Source: Burkholderiales bacterium (GTDB lineage: Bacteria > Pseudomonadota > Gammaproteobacteria > Burkholderiales > Burkholderiaceae_C). From it: a stretch of 64,000 bases of DNA. Under the pieces are notes generated by a model. It did no database searches. It was given only the letters and a program-made list of their open reading frames with translations, and was not told the origin of the DNA. A program made the translations under genes and the position numbers. Where the stretch lies: the NCBI GenBank assembly GCA_016702555.1, contig JADJDV010000007.1, forward strand, positions 806,001 through 870,000, given 5' to 3'. Positions 1 to 10,240 of this stretch are shown piece by piece. Numbering within the stretch: the first letter of the stretch is position 1; the number at the start of each line of letters is the position of its first letter.

Positions 1-145
1 TGTAGCTGAGGGCGGTAGCGCTGGGGTGTCTTGCCGCCTGAACCTCCAGGGCATCCATCACGCTCGCATACGGCAGAGACTCCTCGAACGGGCGCGACTC
101 GATCGCGCGAACATCGTCAAGGGAGAAGATGGTGCGAAGGCTCAC
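1..145 (-). CDS. Acyl-CoA synthetase (AMP-forming), N-terminus only, cut by window edge
   Basis: An open frame on the minus strand runs off the left edge without a stop (48 codons visible). It reads like the N-terminus of a fatty-acid or malonyl-CoA-ligase-type synthetase: LRTIFSLDDVRAIE, then a stretch ending in DALEVQAARHPSATAL, which is the usual opening of the AMP-binding fold. I chose the GTG at 145 because a GGAG ribosome site lies five bases upstream. The same frame is open back to an ATG at 262, but that extension does not look like the family. The catalytic motifs lie outside the window, so the substrate cannot be inferred. Family assignment is moderate; the start is an inference. 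Confidence 0.5.
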   Translation of the reverse strand, partial: MSLRTIFSLDDVRAIESRPFEESLPYASVMDALEVQAARHPSATALSY

Positions 146-354
146 TGCTGCTCCAGAGGTCGGTCGATCGAACTGGGTGCCGTGCCACTCGGTCCCGTAG
201 CACCGAGCCAGAATTTCGATGAGGGATCGGCGCTTGTCTGTCCTCAGCGAGGAGGCAAGCATGGGATTATCCAGGGGAACGCATCGCATCTGCTGCGACC
301 GCCTGTCATGAGCACGGCGACTACCCAGCGAACCGCGTGGCCGCTTACGCTGGT

Positions 355-432
355 GAAACAGCAGAGACTGATGAACAACGCCCTGAAGGCTCAGAAACAG
401 CAGAGACTGATGAACAGCGCCCTGAAGGCTCA
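355..432. repeat. Two tandem 39-bp direct repeats in the gap before the FNR-type gene
   Basis: Two 39-bp units (355-393 and 394-432) differ at one base, and a third unit starts at 433 but breaks off after GAAA. In the plus strand the unit is 13 codons and reads ETAETDEQRPEGS twice in an open frame that continues to a stop near 510. No convincing start codon or family match was found for that frame, so it may be the decayed tail of a gene. The remaining gap (146-354) shows nothing else I recognise. Confidence 0.75.
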
Positions 433-442
433 GAAATTCAGC

Positions 443-1081
443 TCATGCGCCCGCCAGCGCGCGCAGCCCGTTCAGATCGAGCAGGTTCAGCACCCGGCCG
501 GTGCCGCTGATCAGGCTGCGCTCGCGCAGCTGGCGCAGCACGCGCGACAGGGTTTCGGGCGCGATGCCCAGTTGCGCGGCGATCATGCGCTTGCGCTGGC
601 GCAGCAGCACGGCTTGCGCACCGGGCGCGCCTAGCGCCGGCTCGGCATGGCGCAGCAGCCATTCGGCGCAGCGCGCCTCGGCGTCCTTGGCCAGCCGGCT
701 CACCGCCAGTTCAGTCTGCTGGCGATGCGCGCGCGCCAGGTCGTGCAGCACCGACAGCGCCGCCTGCGGCAGCGTCTTGAGCCCGGCGGCAAAGGCCGTG
801 AGCGGCACGCGCCGCGCCTGTACCGTGGTGTCGGCGGTGGCGTCGACGATCGGGCTCAGGCCCAGCACCGCGCAACTGGCGTTGAGCCAGAACGGCCCCT
901 CGACCATGCCCATCAGATGCACCAGGCCGTCGCTGCCGAGCAGGCCAAGCGCGACCCGGCCCTCGTCCACGTGGTAGACGTGCGTCATGTCGCTGCCGCG
1001 CTGCAACAGCACGGCACCGGGGGCGACGGTACAGACATCGCCCGGCCAGTCGAACGCGTTCGGTGACAGCATGAGGGGCAC
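443..1081 (-). CDS. Crp/Fnr-family transcriptional regulator (FNR/DNR-like, without the FNR cysteine cluster)
   Basis: A 212-residue regulator with an N-terminal cyclic-nucleotide-binding-type beta roll (about 15-115), a dimer helix (about 115-145) and a C-terminal winged helix-turn-helix (about 155-205). The recognition helix reads PETLSRVL; E176, S179 and R180 match the E-S-R set FNR-class proteins use to read TTGAT half-sites. The protein has only three cysteines (17, 70, 138) and no N-terminal Cys cluster, so it should not carry FNR's oxygen-sensing [4Fe-4S]. A DNR/NO- or redox-type sensor is more likely, but the signal is unknown. The longest frame starts at GTG 1081; ATG at 1072 is an alternative. 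A perfect FNR box lies just upstream, suggesting autoregulation. Confidence 0.85.
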   Translation of the reverse strand: MPLMLSPNAFDWPGDVCTVAPGAVLLQRGSDMTHVYHVDEGRVALGLLGSDGLVHLMGMVEGPFWLNASCAVLGLSPIVDATADTTVQARRVPLTAFAAGLKTLPQAALSVLHDLARAHRQQTELAVSRLAKDAEARCAEWLLRHAEPALGAPGAQAVLLRQRKRMIAAQLGIAPETLSRVLRQLRERSLISGTGRVLNLLDLNGLRALAGA

Positions 1082-1107
1082 TGTGCCGTGTGGCGCCGGT
1101 GCCGGCC

Positions 1108-1121
1108 TTGATACACATCAA
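1108..1121 (-). promoter_or_regulatory. Perfect FNR/DNR box upstream of the Crp/Fnr-type gene
   Basis: TTGATACACATCAA is an exact match to the consensus TTGAT-N4-ATCAA. It lies 27 bp upstream of the GTG at 1081. If it worked as a class II activator site (centre 41.5 bp from the start of transcription), transcription would begin near 1073, at the alternative ATG 1072. If the GTG is right, the position fits autorepression better. The site itself is certain; its mode of action is inference. Confidence 0.75.
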
Positions 1122-1141
1122 CCGGGCGGGCTTTGACTTAA

Positions 1142-1300
1142 GAAGGTGTGAACGAACCCGTCGCACCCGCTCTGGCCGCCAAAACGACGCCACTCTTCGT
1201 TGCAAATACTCGCCGTAGCTCAAGCTACGTCTGCGCTTTGCGCCTCGATTGGCGCCGCTTTGACGACCCGCTCGGACGCGCCGGGCTCATTCACACCTTC
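1142..1300. repeat. Intergenic palindromic element bounded by GAAGGTGTGAA / TTCACACCTTC
   Basis: The ends 1142-1152 and 1290-1300 are perfect 11-bp inverted repeats, and the pairing extends imperfectly to about 19 bp (ending in ACCCG / CGGGC). The interior holds another palindrome, GTAGCTCAAGCTAC. The right arm forms the last codons and stop of the glycerate kinase gene. From memory similar elements occur in other Comamonadaceae genomes; only the inverted-repeat structure is visible here. Confidence 0.6.
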
Positions 1301-2606
1301 CGAGCAACAGCGCGCGGAAATCGTTGACGTTGGTGTGCGTGGGCCCGGTGACGACCAGGTCGTCGAGTGCGCCGAAGAAGCCCACGGCGTCGTGGCGCGC
1401 CAGGTGATCGGGCAGATCGAGGCCGAGCGCGGCGGCGCGCGCCAGCGTGTCGGGCGCGACCAGGGCGCCGGCGTTGTCTTCCACGCCGTCGATGCCGTCG
1501 GTGTCGGCGGCCAGGCCCCAGACGCCGGGCTGGCCTTGCAGCGCCTGCGCCAACGCCAGGCTGAACTCGCCCGCGCGCCCGCCGCGCCCCGGCTTGGCGC
1601 CAGGCACCAGCGCGCCGAGCGTGACCGTGGTCTCGCCGCCGCTCAGGATCACGCAGGGCGTCTCGAACGCGCCCTTGCCGGCGACGGCGGCGCGCGCCAG
1701 CGCGGCGTGCACGCGGCCGATCTCGCGCGACTCGCCCTCGATCTCGTCGCTCAGGATGTGGGCGGCGATGCCGGCGGCGCGCGCCGCCTCGGCCGCCGCC
1801 TGCAGCGACTGCTGCGGCGTGGCGATCAGCCGCACCTGGTGGCGCGCGAACAGTGGGTCATCCGGCTTCGGGGTTTCCAGCGCGCCGCTTTCCAGCCCGG
1901 CGACGATGGCCGGCGGCAGCGCGATGCCGTGGCGCCGCGCGATCGCCAGCGCCTCGGCGCAGGTGCTCTCGTCGCCCACCGTGGGGCCGCTGGCGATCAC
2001 CGACAAGTCGTCGCCCGGCACGTCGCTGATGGCCAGCGTCAGCACCTGCGCCGGTCCGCAGGCGGCGGCCAGGCGGCCGCCCTTGATGCGCGAGAGGTGC
2101 TTGCGCAGCGCGTTCATCTCGTGGATGCCGGCGCCGCTGGCCAGCAGCTCGCGGTTGATGCGCTGCTTGTCGGCCAGCGTCAGGCCGTCGGCCGGCAGCG
2201 TCAGCAGGGCCGAGCCGCCGCCAGAGATCAGGCACAGCACCAGGTCGTTGGCGCTCAGGTTTTCGGTCAGTGCCAGCAGGCGCCGCGCCGCGCGCTCGCC
2301 GGCTTCGTCGGGCACCGGGTGGGCGGCCTCGACGATCTCCAGCCGCGCCGGCACGCCGGCCAGGCGCGGCGGCGTGTGGCCGTAGCGCGTGACGACCAGG
2401 CCCGACAGCGGCGCCTCGGCCGGCCAGGCCGCCTCCAGCGCGTGCGCCATGGCGCCAGCCGCCTTGCCGGCGCCCAGCACCACGGTGCGCCCCTTGGGCG
2501 GAGGCGGCAGAAAGCCGGCCAGCGTGCGCGCCGGTTGGGCGCGGGCGATGGCGACGTGCAGCAAGTGCAGCAGGAAGGCGCGCGGGTCGGATAGGGCGGC
2601 GGTCAC
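1287..2606 (-). CDS. ttuD: Glycerate 2-kinase / hydroxypyruvate reductase of the MOFRL (TtuD/GckA) family
   Basis: A 439-residue protein of normal length for the MOFRL glycerate kinases. The N-terminal half contains the nucleotide-binding region VVLGAGKAAGAMA (about 43-55) and the family signature LCLISGGGSALL. The C-terminal half contains SGGETTVTL and ends with GLAADTDGIDG and GPTHTNVNDFRA. It phosphorylates D-glycerate to 2-phosphoglycerate (historically named hydroxypyruvate reductase in tartrate operons) in the cytosol. The start is GTG at 2606 without a clear ribosome site. The final residues and stop codon fall inside an intergenic palindromic element, so the C-terminal tail after NDFRA may have been altered by that insertion. 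No glyoxylate-pathway partner is adjacent. Confidence 0.9.
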   Translation of the reverse strand: MTAALSDPRAFLLHLLHVAIARAQPARTLAGFLPPPPKGRTVVLGAGKAAGAMAHALEAAWPAEAPLSGLVVTRYGHTPPRLAGVPARLEIVEAAHPVPDEAGERAARRLLALTENLSANDLVLCLISGGGSALLTLPADGLTLADKQRINRELLASGAGIHEMNALRKHLSRIKGGRLAAACGPAQVLTLAISDVPGDDLSVIASGPTVGDESTCAEALAIARRHGIALPPAIVAGLESGALETPKPDDPLFARHQVRLIATPQQSLQAAAEAARAAGIAAHILSDEIEGESREIGRVHAALARAAVAGKGAFETPCVILSGGETTVTLGALVPGAKPGRGGRAGEFSLALAQALQGQPGVWGLAADTDGIDGVEDNAGALVAPDTLARAAALGLDLPDHLARHDAVGFFGALDDLVVTGPTHTNVNDFRALLLGRCE

Positions 2607-2693
2607 GGGATCGATGGATGTGGACGGGGGAGATGGGGCGCTGGGCGCCGGGAGCGCGTGCCAGTGTAGAGCAGCGCCGGCTCGCCGCTTGGC

Positions 2694-3614
2694 TCATGCC
2701 CCGGCGTCATCCAGCAGGCGGTGTCCATGCGCCTGCACCAGCGTCAGCACCGCTTGCTGGGTGCGGGTGGCCGGGCGCAGCGCGCTCACCGCCGTGTGCA
2801 GCGGAATGCGCAGCGGCTCGCCGCGCGCGTTGTCGATGCGCTGCACGCGGAAGGCGTCGGGGCGGGCCACGCCGGTGAGCGCGTGGCGCGACAGGATGGC
2901 GCAGCCGGCGCCGCCTTCGACCAGATCCAGGATGGCGGTCACGCCGTCGATCTCCAGCGCCACCTCGGGCTGGCAACCGGCGGCGGCCAGCTGGGCCTCG
3001 ACGTGCATGCGGATGGCGTTGGGCCGGCTCGGGATCACCAGCGGCAGGCCACTGAGTTCGCGCAGGCGCACCGAGGGGCTGGCCGGGCCGGCAAAGTCGG
3101 CGGCGCGCCGCACCAGCAGCAGCTGCTCGCTCGCCAGGGGCGCCAGTTCCAGCCCCGGGGTCGGCTGGGCGTTGTAGAGCACGGCGATGTCGAGCCGGCC
3201 GCTGGCCAGCTGCTCCTGCATGCTGGCGGTGAGCGCCTCGGTGATGGCCAGGCGTGCCTGCGGCAGTTGTTCGCGCAGCGCATGCAGTAGCGGCACCGCC
3301 AGCACGCGCGCCACGCTGGGCGGCAGGCCGAGCGTCACGCGTCCGGCCAGGCCGCCGCGCAGGCGCGACAAGTCCTCGCGCGCGCGCTCGACCTGGTGCA
3401 GGATGCCGCGCGCGTGCTCCAGCAGCAATTGGCCGGCCTCGGTTGGCACCGCGCCACGGCCGTTGCGGGCCAGCAGGTTCTGGCGCAACTCCACCTCAAG
3501 CAGACGCACCTGGCGGCTCAGCGCCGGTTGCGCCACGTCCAACGCCATGGCGGCGCGCGTGAAGCTGCCCAGCTCGGCCACGCGAACGAAATACGCCAGC
3601 TGGCGAAGATCCAT
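2694..3614 (-). CDS. LysR-family regulator, probable activator of the protocatechuate 4,5-cleavage genes
   Basis: A 306-residue LysR-type regulator when started at ATG 3614 (MDLRQLAYFVRVAELGSFT), the standard N-terminus. A longer frame to 3716 adds 34 residues that do not belong to the family. The winged HTH occupies about residues 1-60 and the periplasmic-binding-like effector domain about 90-300. It is divergent from ligJ with 138 bp between the genes, as for LigR in Sphingobium SYK-6. By that analogy it would sense a pathway intermediate and activate ligJ-ligK-ligI-ligAB-ligC while repressing itself. Family is certain; the target is inference from position. Confidence 0.88.
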   Translation of the reverse strand: MDLRQLAYFVRVAELGSFTRAAMALDVAQPALSRQVRLLEVELRQNLLARNGRGAVPTEAGQLLLEHARGILHQVERAREDLSRLRGGLAGRVTLGLPPSVARVLAVPLLHALREQLPQARLAITEALTASMQEQLASGRLDIAVLYNAQPTPGLELAPLASEQLLLVRRAADFAGPASPSVRLRELSGLPLVIPSRPNAIRMHVEAQLAAAGCQPEVALEIDGVTAILDLVEGGAGCAILSRHALTGVARPDAFRVQRIDNARGEPLRIPLHTAVSALRPATRTQQAVLTLVQAHGHRLLDDAGA

Positions 3615-3752
3615 AGAGATATCTGAGTCAAGGAATAACCAGATTTCGGAAATGCCGAATTGATATATCTGATAGTACCCTGACCCGGTGGTGGGCTTGC
3701 CTTGCACCGCGCACAATGGCCGTGTTCCGCAACCCTATAAAGAGAGGAGACC
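3615..3752. promoter_or_regulatory. Divergent control region between the LysR gene and ligJ
   Basis: This AT-richer gap holds two small dyads, AGATATCT (3617-3624) and GATATATC (3662-3669), that share an ATATC core and lie 45 bp apart. They are candidate LysR-type sites. AGGAG at about 3745-3749 is the ligJ ribosome site. TATAAA at 3736 is too close to the ligJ start to be its -10 box. No clean -35/-10 pair is visible. Confidence 0.4.
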
Positions 3753-4799
3753 ATGAGCCAGGCCAAACCGCTCATCATCGACTGCCACGGCCACTACACC
3801 ACGGCCCCCAAGGCGCTGGAAAACTGGCGCAACCAGCAGATTGCCGGCATCCAGGACCCGGCGGCCAAGCCCAAGGTCAGCGATCTGAAGATTTCCGACG
3901 ACGAACTGCGCGAGTCGATCGAGACCAACCAGCTCAGGCTGATGAAAGAGCGCGGCAGCGACCTGACCATCTTCAGCCCGCGTGCGAGCTTCATGGCGCA
4001 CCACATCGGCGACTTCGAGGTGTCGAGCACCTGGGCGGCGATCTGCAACGAGCTGTGCCATCGCGTCAGCCAGCTGTTCCCCGACCACTTCATTGGCGCT
4101 GCCATGCTGCCGCAGTCGCCGGGCGTCGATCCGGTCACCTGCATTCCGGAGCTGGAAAAGTGCGTCAAGGACTACGGCTTCGTCGGCATCAACCTCAACC
4201 CCGATCCGTCTGGCGGCCACTGGACCAGCCCGCCGCTGACCGACCGCCACTGGTACCCCATCTACGAAAAGATGGTGGAGTACGACATCCCCGCGATGAT
4301 CCACGTCAGTACCAGCTGCAACGCCTGCTTTCACACCACCGGCGCGCACTACCTGAACGCCGACACCACCGCCTTCATGCAGTGCCTGCAGGGCGATTTG
4401 TTCAAGGACTTCCCCAGCTTGAAGTTCGTCATCCCGCACGGCGGCGGCGCGGTGCCCTACCACTGGGGGCGCTTCCGCGGCCTGGCGCAGGAGATGAAAA
4501 AGCCCCTGCTGCAAGACCACCTGCTGAACAACATCTTCTTCGACACCTGCGTCTACCACCAGCCGGGCATCGACCTGCTGACCAAGGTGATCCCGGTCGA
4601 CAACATCCTGTTCGCCAGCGAGATGATCGGCGCCGTGCGCGGCATCGACCCCGAGTCGGGTCACTATTACGACGACACCAAGCGCTACGTGCAGGCCACC
4701 GCCAACCTGACGGACGAGCAGCGCTACCAGGTCTATGAAGGCAACGCGCGCCGGGTGTTTCCGCGCCTGGATGCGGCACTGAAAGCGAAAGGGAAATAA
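3753..4799 (+). CDS. ligJ: 4-Oxalomesaconate hydratase
   Basis: A 348-residue amidohydrolase-superfamily enzyme matching LigJ/PmdE from its first residues ([15 protein letters not shown]). It hydrates 4-oxalomesaconate to 4-carboxy-4-hydroxy-2-oxoadipate, the penultimate step of the 4,5-cleavage pathway. Visible active-site elements are the HxH metal motif (H12, H14), the loop [14 protein letters not shown] and the late [14 protein letters not shown] segment. An AGGAG ribosome site precedes the ATG. It is the first gene of the cluster and lies 2 bp from ligK. No ligU/galD-type 4-oxalomesaconate tautomerase is present in the cluster, so that step must be encoded elsewhere or be spontaneous. 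Confidence 0.95.
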   Translation: MSQAKPLIIDCHGHYTTAPKALENWRNQQIAGIQDPAAKPKVSDLKISDDELRESIETNQLRLMKERGSDLTIFSPRASFMAHHIGDFEVSSTWAAICNELCHRVSQLFPDHFIGAAMLPQSPGVDPVTCIPELEKCVKDYGFVGINLNPDPSGGHWTSPPLTDRHWYPIYEKMVEYDIPAMIHVSTSCNACFHTTGAHYLNADTTAFMQCLQGDLFKDFPSLKFVIPHGGGAVPYHWGRFRGLAQEMKKPLLQDHLLNNIFFDTCVYHQPGIDLLTKVIPVDNILFASEMIGAVRGIDPESGHYYDDTKRYVQATANLTDEQRYQVYEGNARRVFPRLDAALKAKGK

Positions 4800-4801
4800 G
4801 C

Positions 4802-5488
4802 ATGTTCGAGTTGGGCGTGGTTTATCGCAACATCCAGCGCACCGATGCGGCCACCGCCGACGCGCTGGCGCACTTCGGTTCGGCCACCGTACACGAGGCC
4901 ATGGGCCGCGTCGGTCTGCTCAAGCCGTACATGCGGCCGATCTATTCGAGCGCGCCGGTCAGCGGCACGGCCGTCACCGTGCTGCTGCAACCGGGCGACA
5001 ACTGGATGATGCATGTGGTGGCCGAGCAGATTCGGCCTGGCGACATCGTGGTGGCCGGCGTCACGTCAGAGTGCACCGACGGCTACTTTGGCGACCTGCT
5101 GGCCACCAGCTTCAAGGCGCGTGGCGCGCGGGCGCTGGTGATCGACGCCGGCGTGCGCGACGTGCGCATGCTGCAGGATGAGATCCAGTTCCCGGTCTGG
5201 AGCAAGGCCATCAGCAGCAAGGGCACGATCAAGGCGACGCTGGGCAGCGTCAACATCCCCGTGGTGTGTGCGGGCCAGATCGTGCACCCTGGCGACGTGA
5301 TCGTGGCCGACGACGATGGCGTGGTCTGCGTGCCGCGCGCCATGGCCGCCAAGACGCTGGAGACCGCCGCCGCGCGCGAAGCCAACGAAGGCGCCAAGCG
5401 CGCCGAGTTCGCGTCGGGCACGCTGGGATTGGACTATTACAAGATGCGCGAGCCGCTGGCCAAGGCGGGGCTGCGCTACATCGACTGA
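4802..5488 (+). CDS. ligK: 4-Carboxy-4-hydroxy-2-oxoadipate aldolase
   Basis: A 228-residue RraA-like/class II HMG-CHA aldolase. It cleaves 4-carboxy-4-hydroxy-2-oxoadipate into pyruvate and oxaloacetate, the last step of the pathway, using a divalent metal. The [12 protein letters not shown] loop and the GVRD motif, where arginine and aspartate bind substrate and metal, are intact. The C-terminal [17 protein letters not shown] helps form the hexamer in homologues. It follows ligJ with a 2-bp gap, so translation is probably coupled. A six-copy hairpin repeat begins 8 bp after the stop. Confidence 0.95.
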   Translation: MFELGVVYRNIQRTDAATADALAHFGSATVHEAMGRVGLLKPYMRPIYSSAPVSGTAVTVLLQPGDNWMMHVVAEQIRPGDIVVAGVTSECTDGYFGDLLATSFKARGARALVIDAGVRDVRMLQDEIQFPVWSKAISSKGTIKATLGSVNIPVVCAGQIVHPGDVIVADDDGVVCVPRAMAAKTLETAAAREANEGAKRAEFASGTLGLDYYKMREPLAKAGLRYID

Positions 5489-5496
5489 TTGAACCG

Positions 5497-5584
5497 CCGG
5501 ACGCAGAGGACGCAGAAGAAAACGAAAGTTTATTGGCTGTTCCTTTTGCGTCCTCTGCGAATCCTTTGCGTCCTCTGCGTCCGG
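5497..5584. repeat. Long-stem hairpin repeat, copy A (AG/CT subfamily, shortened 5' arm)
   Basis: CCGGACGCAGAGGACGC at the left end pairs perfectly over 17 bp with the right end. The right side carries a second copy of the GCGTCCTCTGCG module that has no partner on the left, so this copy looks shortened. It keeps the loop signature TTGGCTGTTCC. It lies between ligK and ligI and belongs to the same family as the elements at 7955, 10737, 60445, 61310 and 62215. Confidence 0.85.
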
Positions 5585-5603
5585 TATTCGGTATTCGGTA
5601 TTT
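5583..5603. repeat. Three tandem 7-bp units upstream of ligI
   Basis: GGTATTC is repeated at 5583-5589 and 5590-5596, with GGTATTT at 5597-5603. The tract lies 14-34 bp before the ligI ATG, where a ribosome site would be expected, and no good Shine-Dalgarno sequence is visible. Changes in copy number could alter the leader, but that is inference. Confidence 0.7.
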
Positions 5604-5616
5604 GAATTCAAGCACC

Positions 5617-7946
<2,330 letters not shown>

Positions 7947-7954
7947 GAGAAATA

Positions 7955-8062
7955 CCGGACGCGAAGAACGCGAAGGATTCGCGAAGGACGCGAAAAGAAC
8001 AGCCAAAAATTTTCGGTTTTCTTTCGCGTCCTTCGCGTCACTTTTGCGTCCTTCGCGTCCGG
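7955..8062. repeat. Long-stem hairpin repeat, copy B (GA/TC subfamily, inverted orientation)
   Basis: A 108-bp imperfect palindrome that begins CCGGACGCG and ends CGCGTCCGG, between ligAB and ligC. The loop carries AGAACAGCCAAAA, the reverse complement of the TTTTGGCTGTTCT signature in the other copies, so this copy is flipped. Its stem uses CGCGAAGGACGC paired with GCGTCCTTCGCG. Confidence 0.85.
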
Positions 8063-8103
8063 CTGTTCATTGCAGCCCATCGGAGCCAAGGAAAAGGAAC
8101 ACC

Positions 8104-9063
8104 ATGACCCAACCCATCAAAGTCGCGCTGGCCGGTGCCGGCGCCTTCGGCATCAAGCACCTGGACGGCATCAAGAACATCGACGGCGTCGAGGTCGTCT
8201 CGCTCGTCGGCCGCCGCAAGGAGCCGACGCAGGAAGTGGCCGACAAGTACGGCATCCAGCACGTCGCGACCGACCTGGCCGAGAGCCTGGCGCTGCCCGA
8301 AGTCGACGCCGTCATCCTGTGCACGCCCACGCAGATGCATGCCGAGCAATCCATCCAGTGCCTGCAGGCCGGCAAACACGTGCAGGTGGAGATTCCGCTG
8401 TGCGACAACCTGGCCGATGGCCTGCGGGTGGCCGAGGTACAGAAGAAGACCGGCCTGGTGGCGATGTGCGGCCACACGCGTCGCTTCAACCCCAGCCACC
8501 AGTACGTGCACAAGAAGATCACGGCGGGTGAATTCAGCATCCAGCAGATGGATGTGCAGACCTACTTCTTCCGCCGCACCAACATGAACGCGCTGGGGCA
8601 GCCGCGCAGCTGGACCGACCATCTGCTGTGGCACCACGCCGCGCACACCGTCGATCTGTTCGCCTACCAGGCCGGCTCGCCCATCGTGAAGGCCAACGCG
8701 GTGCAGGGGCCGATCCACCCCGAGCTGGGCATTGCGATGGACATGAGCATCCAGCTGAAGGCCGCCAACGGCGCCATCTGCACGCTGTCGCTCAGCTTCA
8801 ACAACGACGGCCCGCTGGGCACCTTCTTCCGTTACATCGGCGACACCGCCACCTACATCGCGCGCTACGACGACCTGTTCACCGGCCAGGAAGAAAAGAT
8901 CGACGTGTCGAAGGTCGATGTGTCAATGAACGGCATCGAGCTGCAGGACCGCGAGTTCTTCGCCGCCATCCGCGAAGGGCGTGAGCCCAACAGCAGCGTG
9001 GCCCAGGTGCTGCCGTGCTATCAGGTGCTGCACGATCTGGAGCAGCAGTTGAATGCTTCCTGA
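8104..9063 (+). CDS. ligC: 4-Carboxy-2-hydroxymuconate-6-semialdehyde dehydrogenase
   Basis: A 319-residue Gfo/Idh/MocA-family oxidoreductase matching LigC/PmdC. It oxidises the ring-cleavage product (as its hemiacetal) to 2-pyrone-4,6-dicarboxylate with NAD(P)+. The N-terminal Rossmann motif GAGAFGIKH is at about 11-19, VEIPLCD replaces the usual EKP motif, and RSWTDHLLWHHAAHTVD carries the catalytic-region histidines. An AAGGA site precedes ATG 8104. It completes the set ring cleavage (ligAB), oxidation (ligC), lactone hydrolysis (ligI), hydration (ligJ) and aldol cleavage (ligK). A hairpin follows 10 bp after the stop. Confidence 0.95.
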   Translation: MTQPIKVALAGAGAFGIKHLDGIKNIDGVEVVSLVGRRKEPTQEVADKYGIQHVATDLAESLALPEVDAVILCTPTQMHAEQSIQCLQAGKHVQVEIPLCDNLADGLRVAEVQKKTGLVAMCGHTRRFNPSHQYVHKKITAGEFSIQQMDVQTYFFRRTNMNALGQPRSWTDHLLWHHAAHTVDLFAYQAGSPIVKANAVQGPIHPELGIAMDMSIQLKAANGAICTLSLSFNNDGPLGTFFRYIGDTATYIARYDDLFTGQEEKIDVSKVDVSMNGIELQDREFFAAIREGREPNSSVAQVLPCYQVLHDLEQQLNAS

Positions 9064-9073
9064 TTGATAGCTT

Positions 9074-9098
9074 CCGACGCTTGCCAGGCAAGCGTCGG
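9074..9098 (+). terminator. Hairpin after ligC, without a T-tract
   Basis: CCGACGCTTGCC and GGCAAGCGTCGG are perfect 12-bp complements separated by one base, so the real loop is 3-5 nt. No run of T follows, so it is a weak terminator candidate or a 3'-end-protecting hairpin. It lies between ligC and the aldo/keto reductase gene. Confidence 0.45.
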
Positions 9099-9121
9099 CG
9101 GCCGATTTGACTCGTATTTTC

Positions 9122-10147
9122 ATGTCACAACGCGCACTCGGACCCTTCAACGTCAGCGCCATCGGCCTGGGCTGCATGAACCTCAGCCACGGCTATGGTG
9201 CGCCGACCTCGGCCGAGCAGGCCGAGCGCGTGCTGCTGGCGGCGCTGGATGCCGGCGTCACCCACTTCGACACGGCCGCGCTCTACGGCTTTGGCGCCAA
9301 CGAGACGCTGGTCGGCCGCGTGCTGGCCAGGCACCGCGATCGCTTCACGCTGGCCAGCAAATGCGGCATGACGGGCGTCGACGTGGCCGGCGACGGCAAG
9401 CTGGTGCGCGTGATCGATGGCCGCCCCGCCACCCTGCGCGCCACCTGCGAGGCGGCGCTGAAGCGCTTGCAGACCGAGGTCATCGACCTGTACTACCTGC
9501 ACCGCTGGGACAAGCAGGTGCCCATCGAGGAAAGCGTGGGCGCGCTGGGCGATCTGGTGCGCGCCGGCAAGATCCGCGCCGTCGGCCTGTCTGAAGTCTC
9601 GGCCGCCACGCTGCGCCGCGCGCATGCCGAATACCCCATCGCCGCCTTGCAGACCGAGTACTCGCTGTGGACGCGCAACCCCGAGATCGCCGTGGCACAA
9701 GCCTGCCGCGAACTGGGCGTGGCCTTCGTCGCCTTCAGCCCCGTGGCGCGCGGCTTTCTGGCCGATGCCGTGCACGACGTGGGCAGCCTGCACGAGAAGG
9801 ACATCCGCCGCGCCATGCCGCGCTTTGCGCCCGAGCATCACGCGCGCAACCTGCAACTGCTGCCTGCTTACAGAAAGATAGCTGCCAACGCCGGCTGCAC
9901 GCCGGCCCAGCTGTCTTTGGCGTGGCTGCTGCACCAGGGGGACAACATCCTGCCGATTCCTGGTACGACCAGCATCGATCACCTGCGCGAGAACATGGCG
10001 GCGGCCGATGTGCGGCTGCCGCCCGAGCTGCTGGCGCAGCTCGACGCGCTGATCAACCAACGCACCGTCTCCGGTGACCGCTACAACGCGCAGAGCAGCC
10101 GCGAAGTCGATACCGAAGTGTTCGACACCGCGCCGACTGAAAAATAA
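9122..10147 (+). CDS. Aldo/keto reductase
   Basis: A 341-residue NADPH-dependent aldo/keto reductase. The catalytic tetrad is visible as D50, Y55 (FDTAALYG), K80 (ASKCGM) and H127 (YYLHRW), and the coenzyme-binding tail includes PIPGTTSIDHLRENM. I chose ATG 9122 (MSQRALGPF); the same frame reaches a TTG at 9107. It sits 58 bp after ligC on the same strand, behind a hairpin. It may reduce an aldehyde formed during aromatic catabolism, but no step of the 4,5-cleavage pathway requires it. Substrate unknown. Confidence 0.85.
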   Translation: MSQRALGPFNVSAIGLGCMNLSHGYGAPTSAEQAERVLLAALDAGVTHFDTAALYGFGANETLVGRVLARHRDRFTLASKCGMTGVDVAGDGKLVRVIDGRPATLRATCEAALKRLQTEVIDLYYLHRWDKQVPIEESVGALGDLVRAGKIRAVGLSEVSAATLRRAHAEYPIAALQTEYSLWTRNPEIAVAQACRELGVAFVAFSPVARGFLADAVHDVGSLHEKDIRRAMPRFAPEHHARNLQLLPAYRKIAANAGCTPAQLSLAWLLHQGDNILPIPGTTSIDHLRENMAAADVRLPPELLAQLDALINQRTVSGDRYNAQSSREVDTEVFDTAPTEK

Positions 10148-10198
10148 CGAAACAAAACGACACCGCGGCGAGAAGACGCCGCACCGGTCGCCCGGCAC

Positions 10199-10211
10199 CA
10201 TGACGGTCATG
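10199..10211. promoter_or_regulatory. Short palindrome upstream of the Spy-like gene, possible operator
   Basis: CATGAC and GTCATG are perfect complements around one central base, 29 bp before the start codon at 10241. Another hairpin, GCGGCG / CGCCGC, lies at about 10165-10182. A regulator of this envelope-stress module could bind here, but nothing in the sequence proves it. Confidence 0.25.
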
Positions 10212-10240
10212 TTCAACACGCCTATCGAGAGGGCACCGTC

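Noticed and set aside
355..436. The 39-bp tandem repeat as a CRISPR array
   Set aside because: The units are directly adjacent without unique spacers, and no cas genes are present.
26..634. A plus-strand frame over the left gap and the end of the FNR-type gene
   Set aside because: It overlaps the recognised regulator gene on the other strand, and its product has no recognisable domain. Only the separate repeat-bearing frame is worth a check.
3736..3741. TATAAA before ligJ as a -10 box
   Set aside because: It is 12 bp before the start codon and merges with the ribosome site, so transcription from it would start at or after the AGGAG.
9074..9098. The hairpin after ligC as a seventh copy of the long-stem family
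   Set aside because: It is only 25 bp long with an unrelated sequence and lacks the CCGG ends and loop signature.
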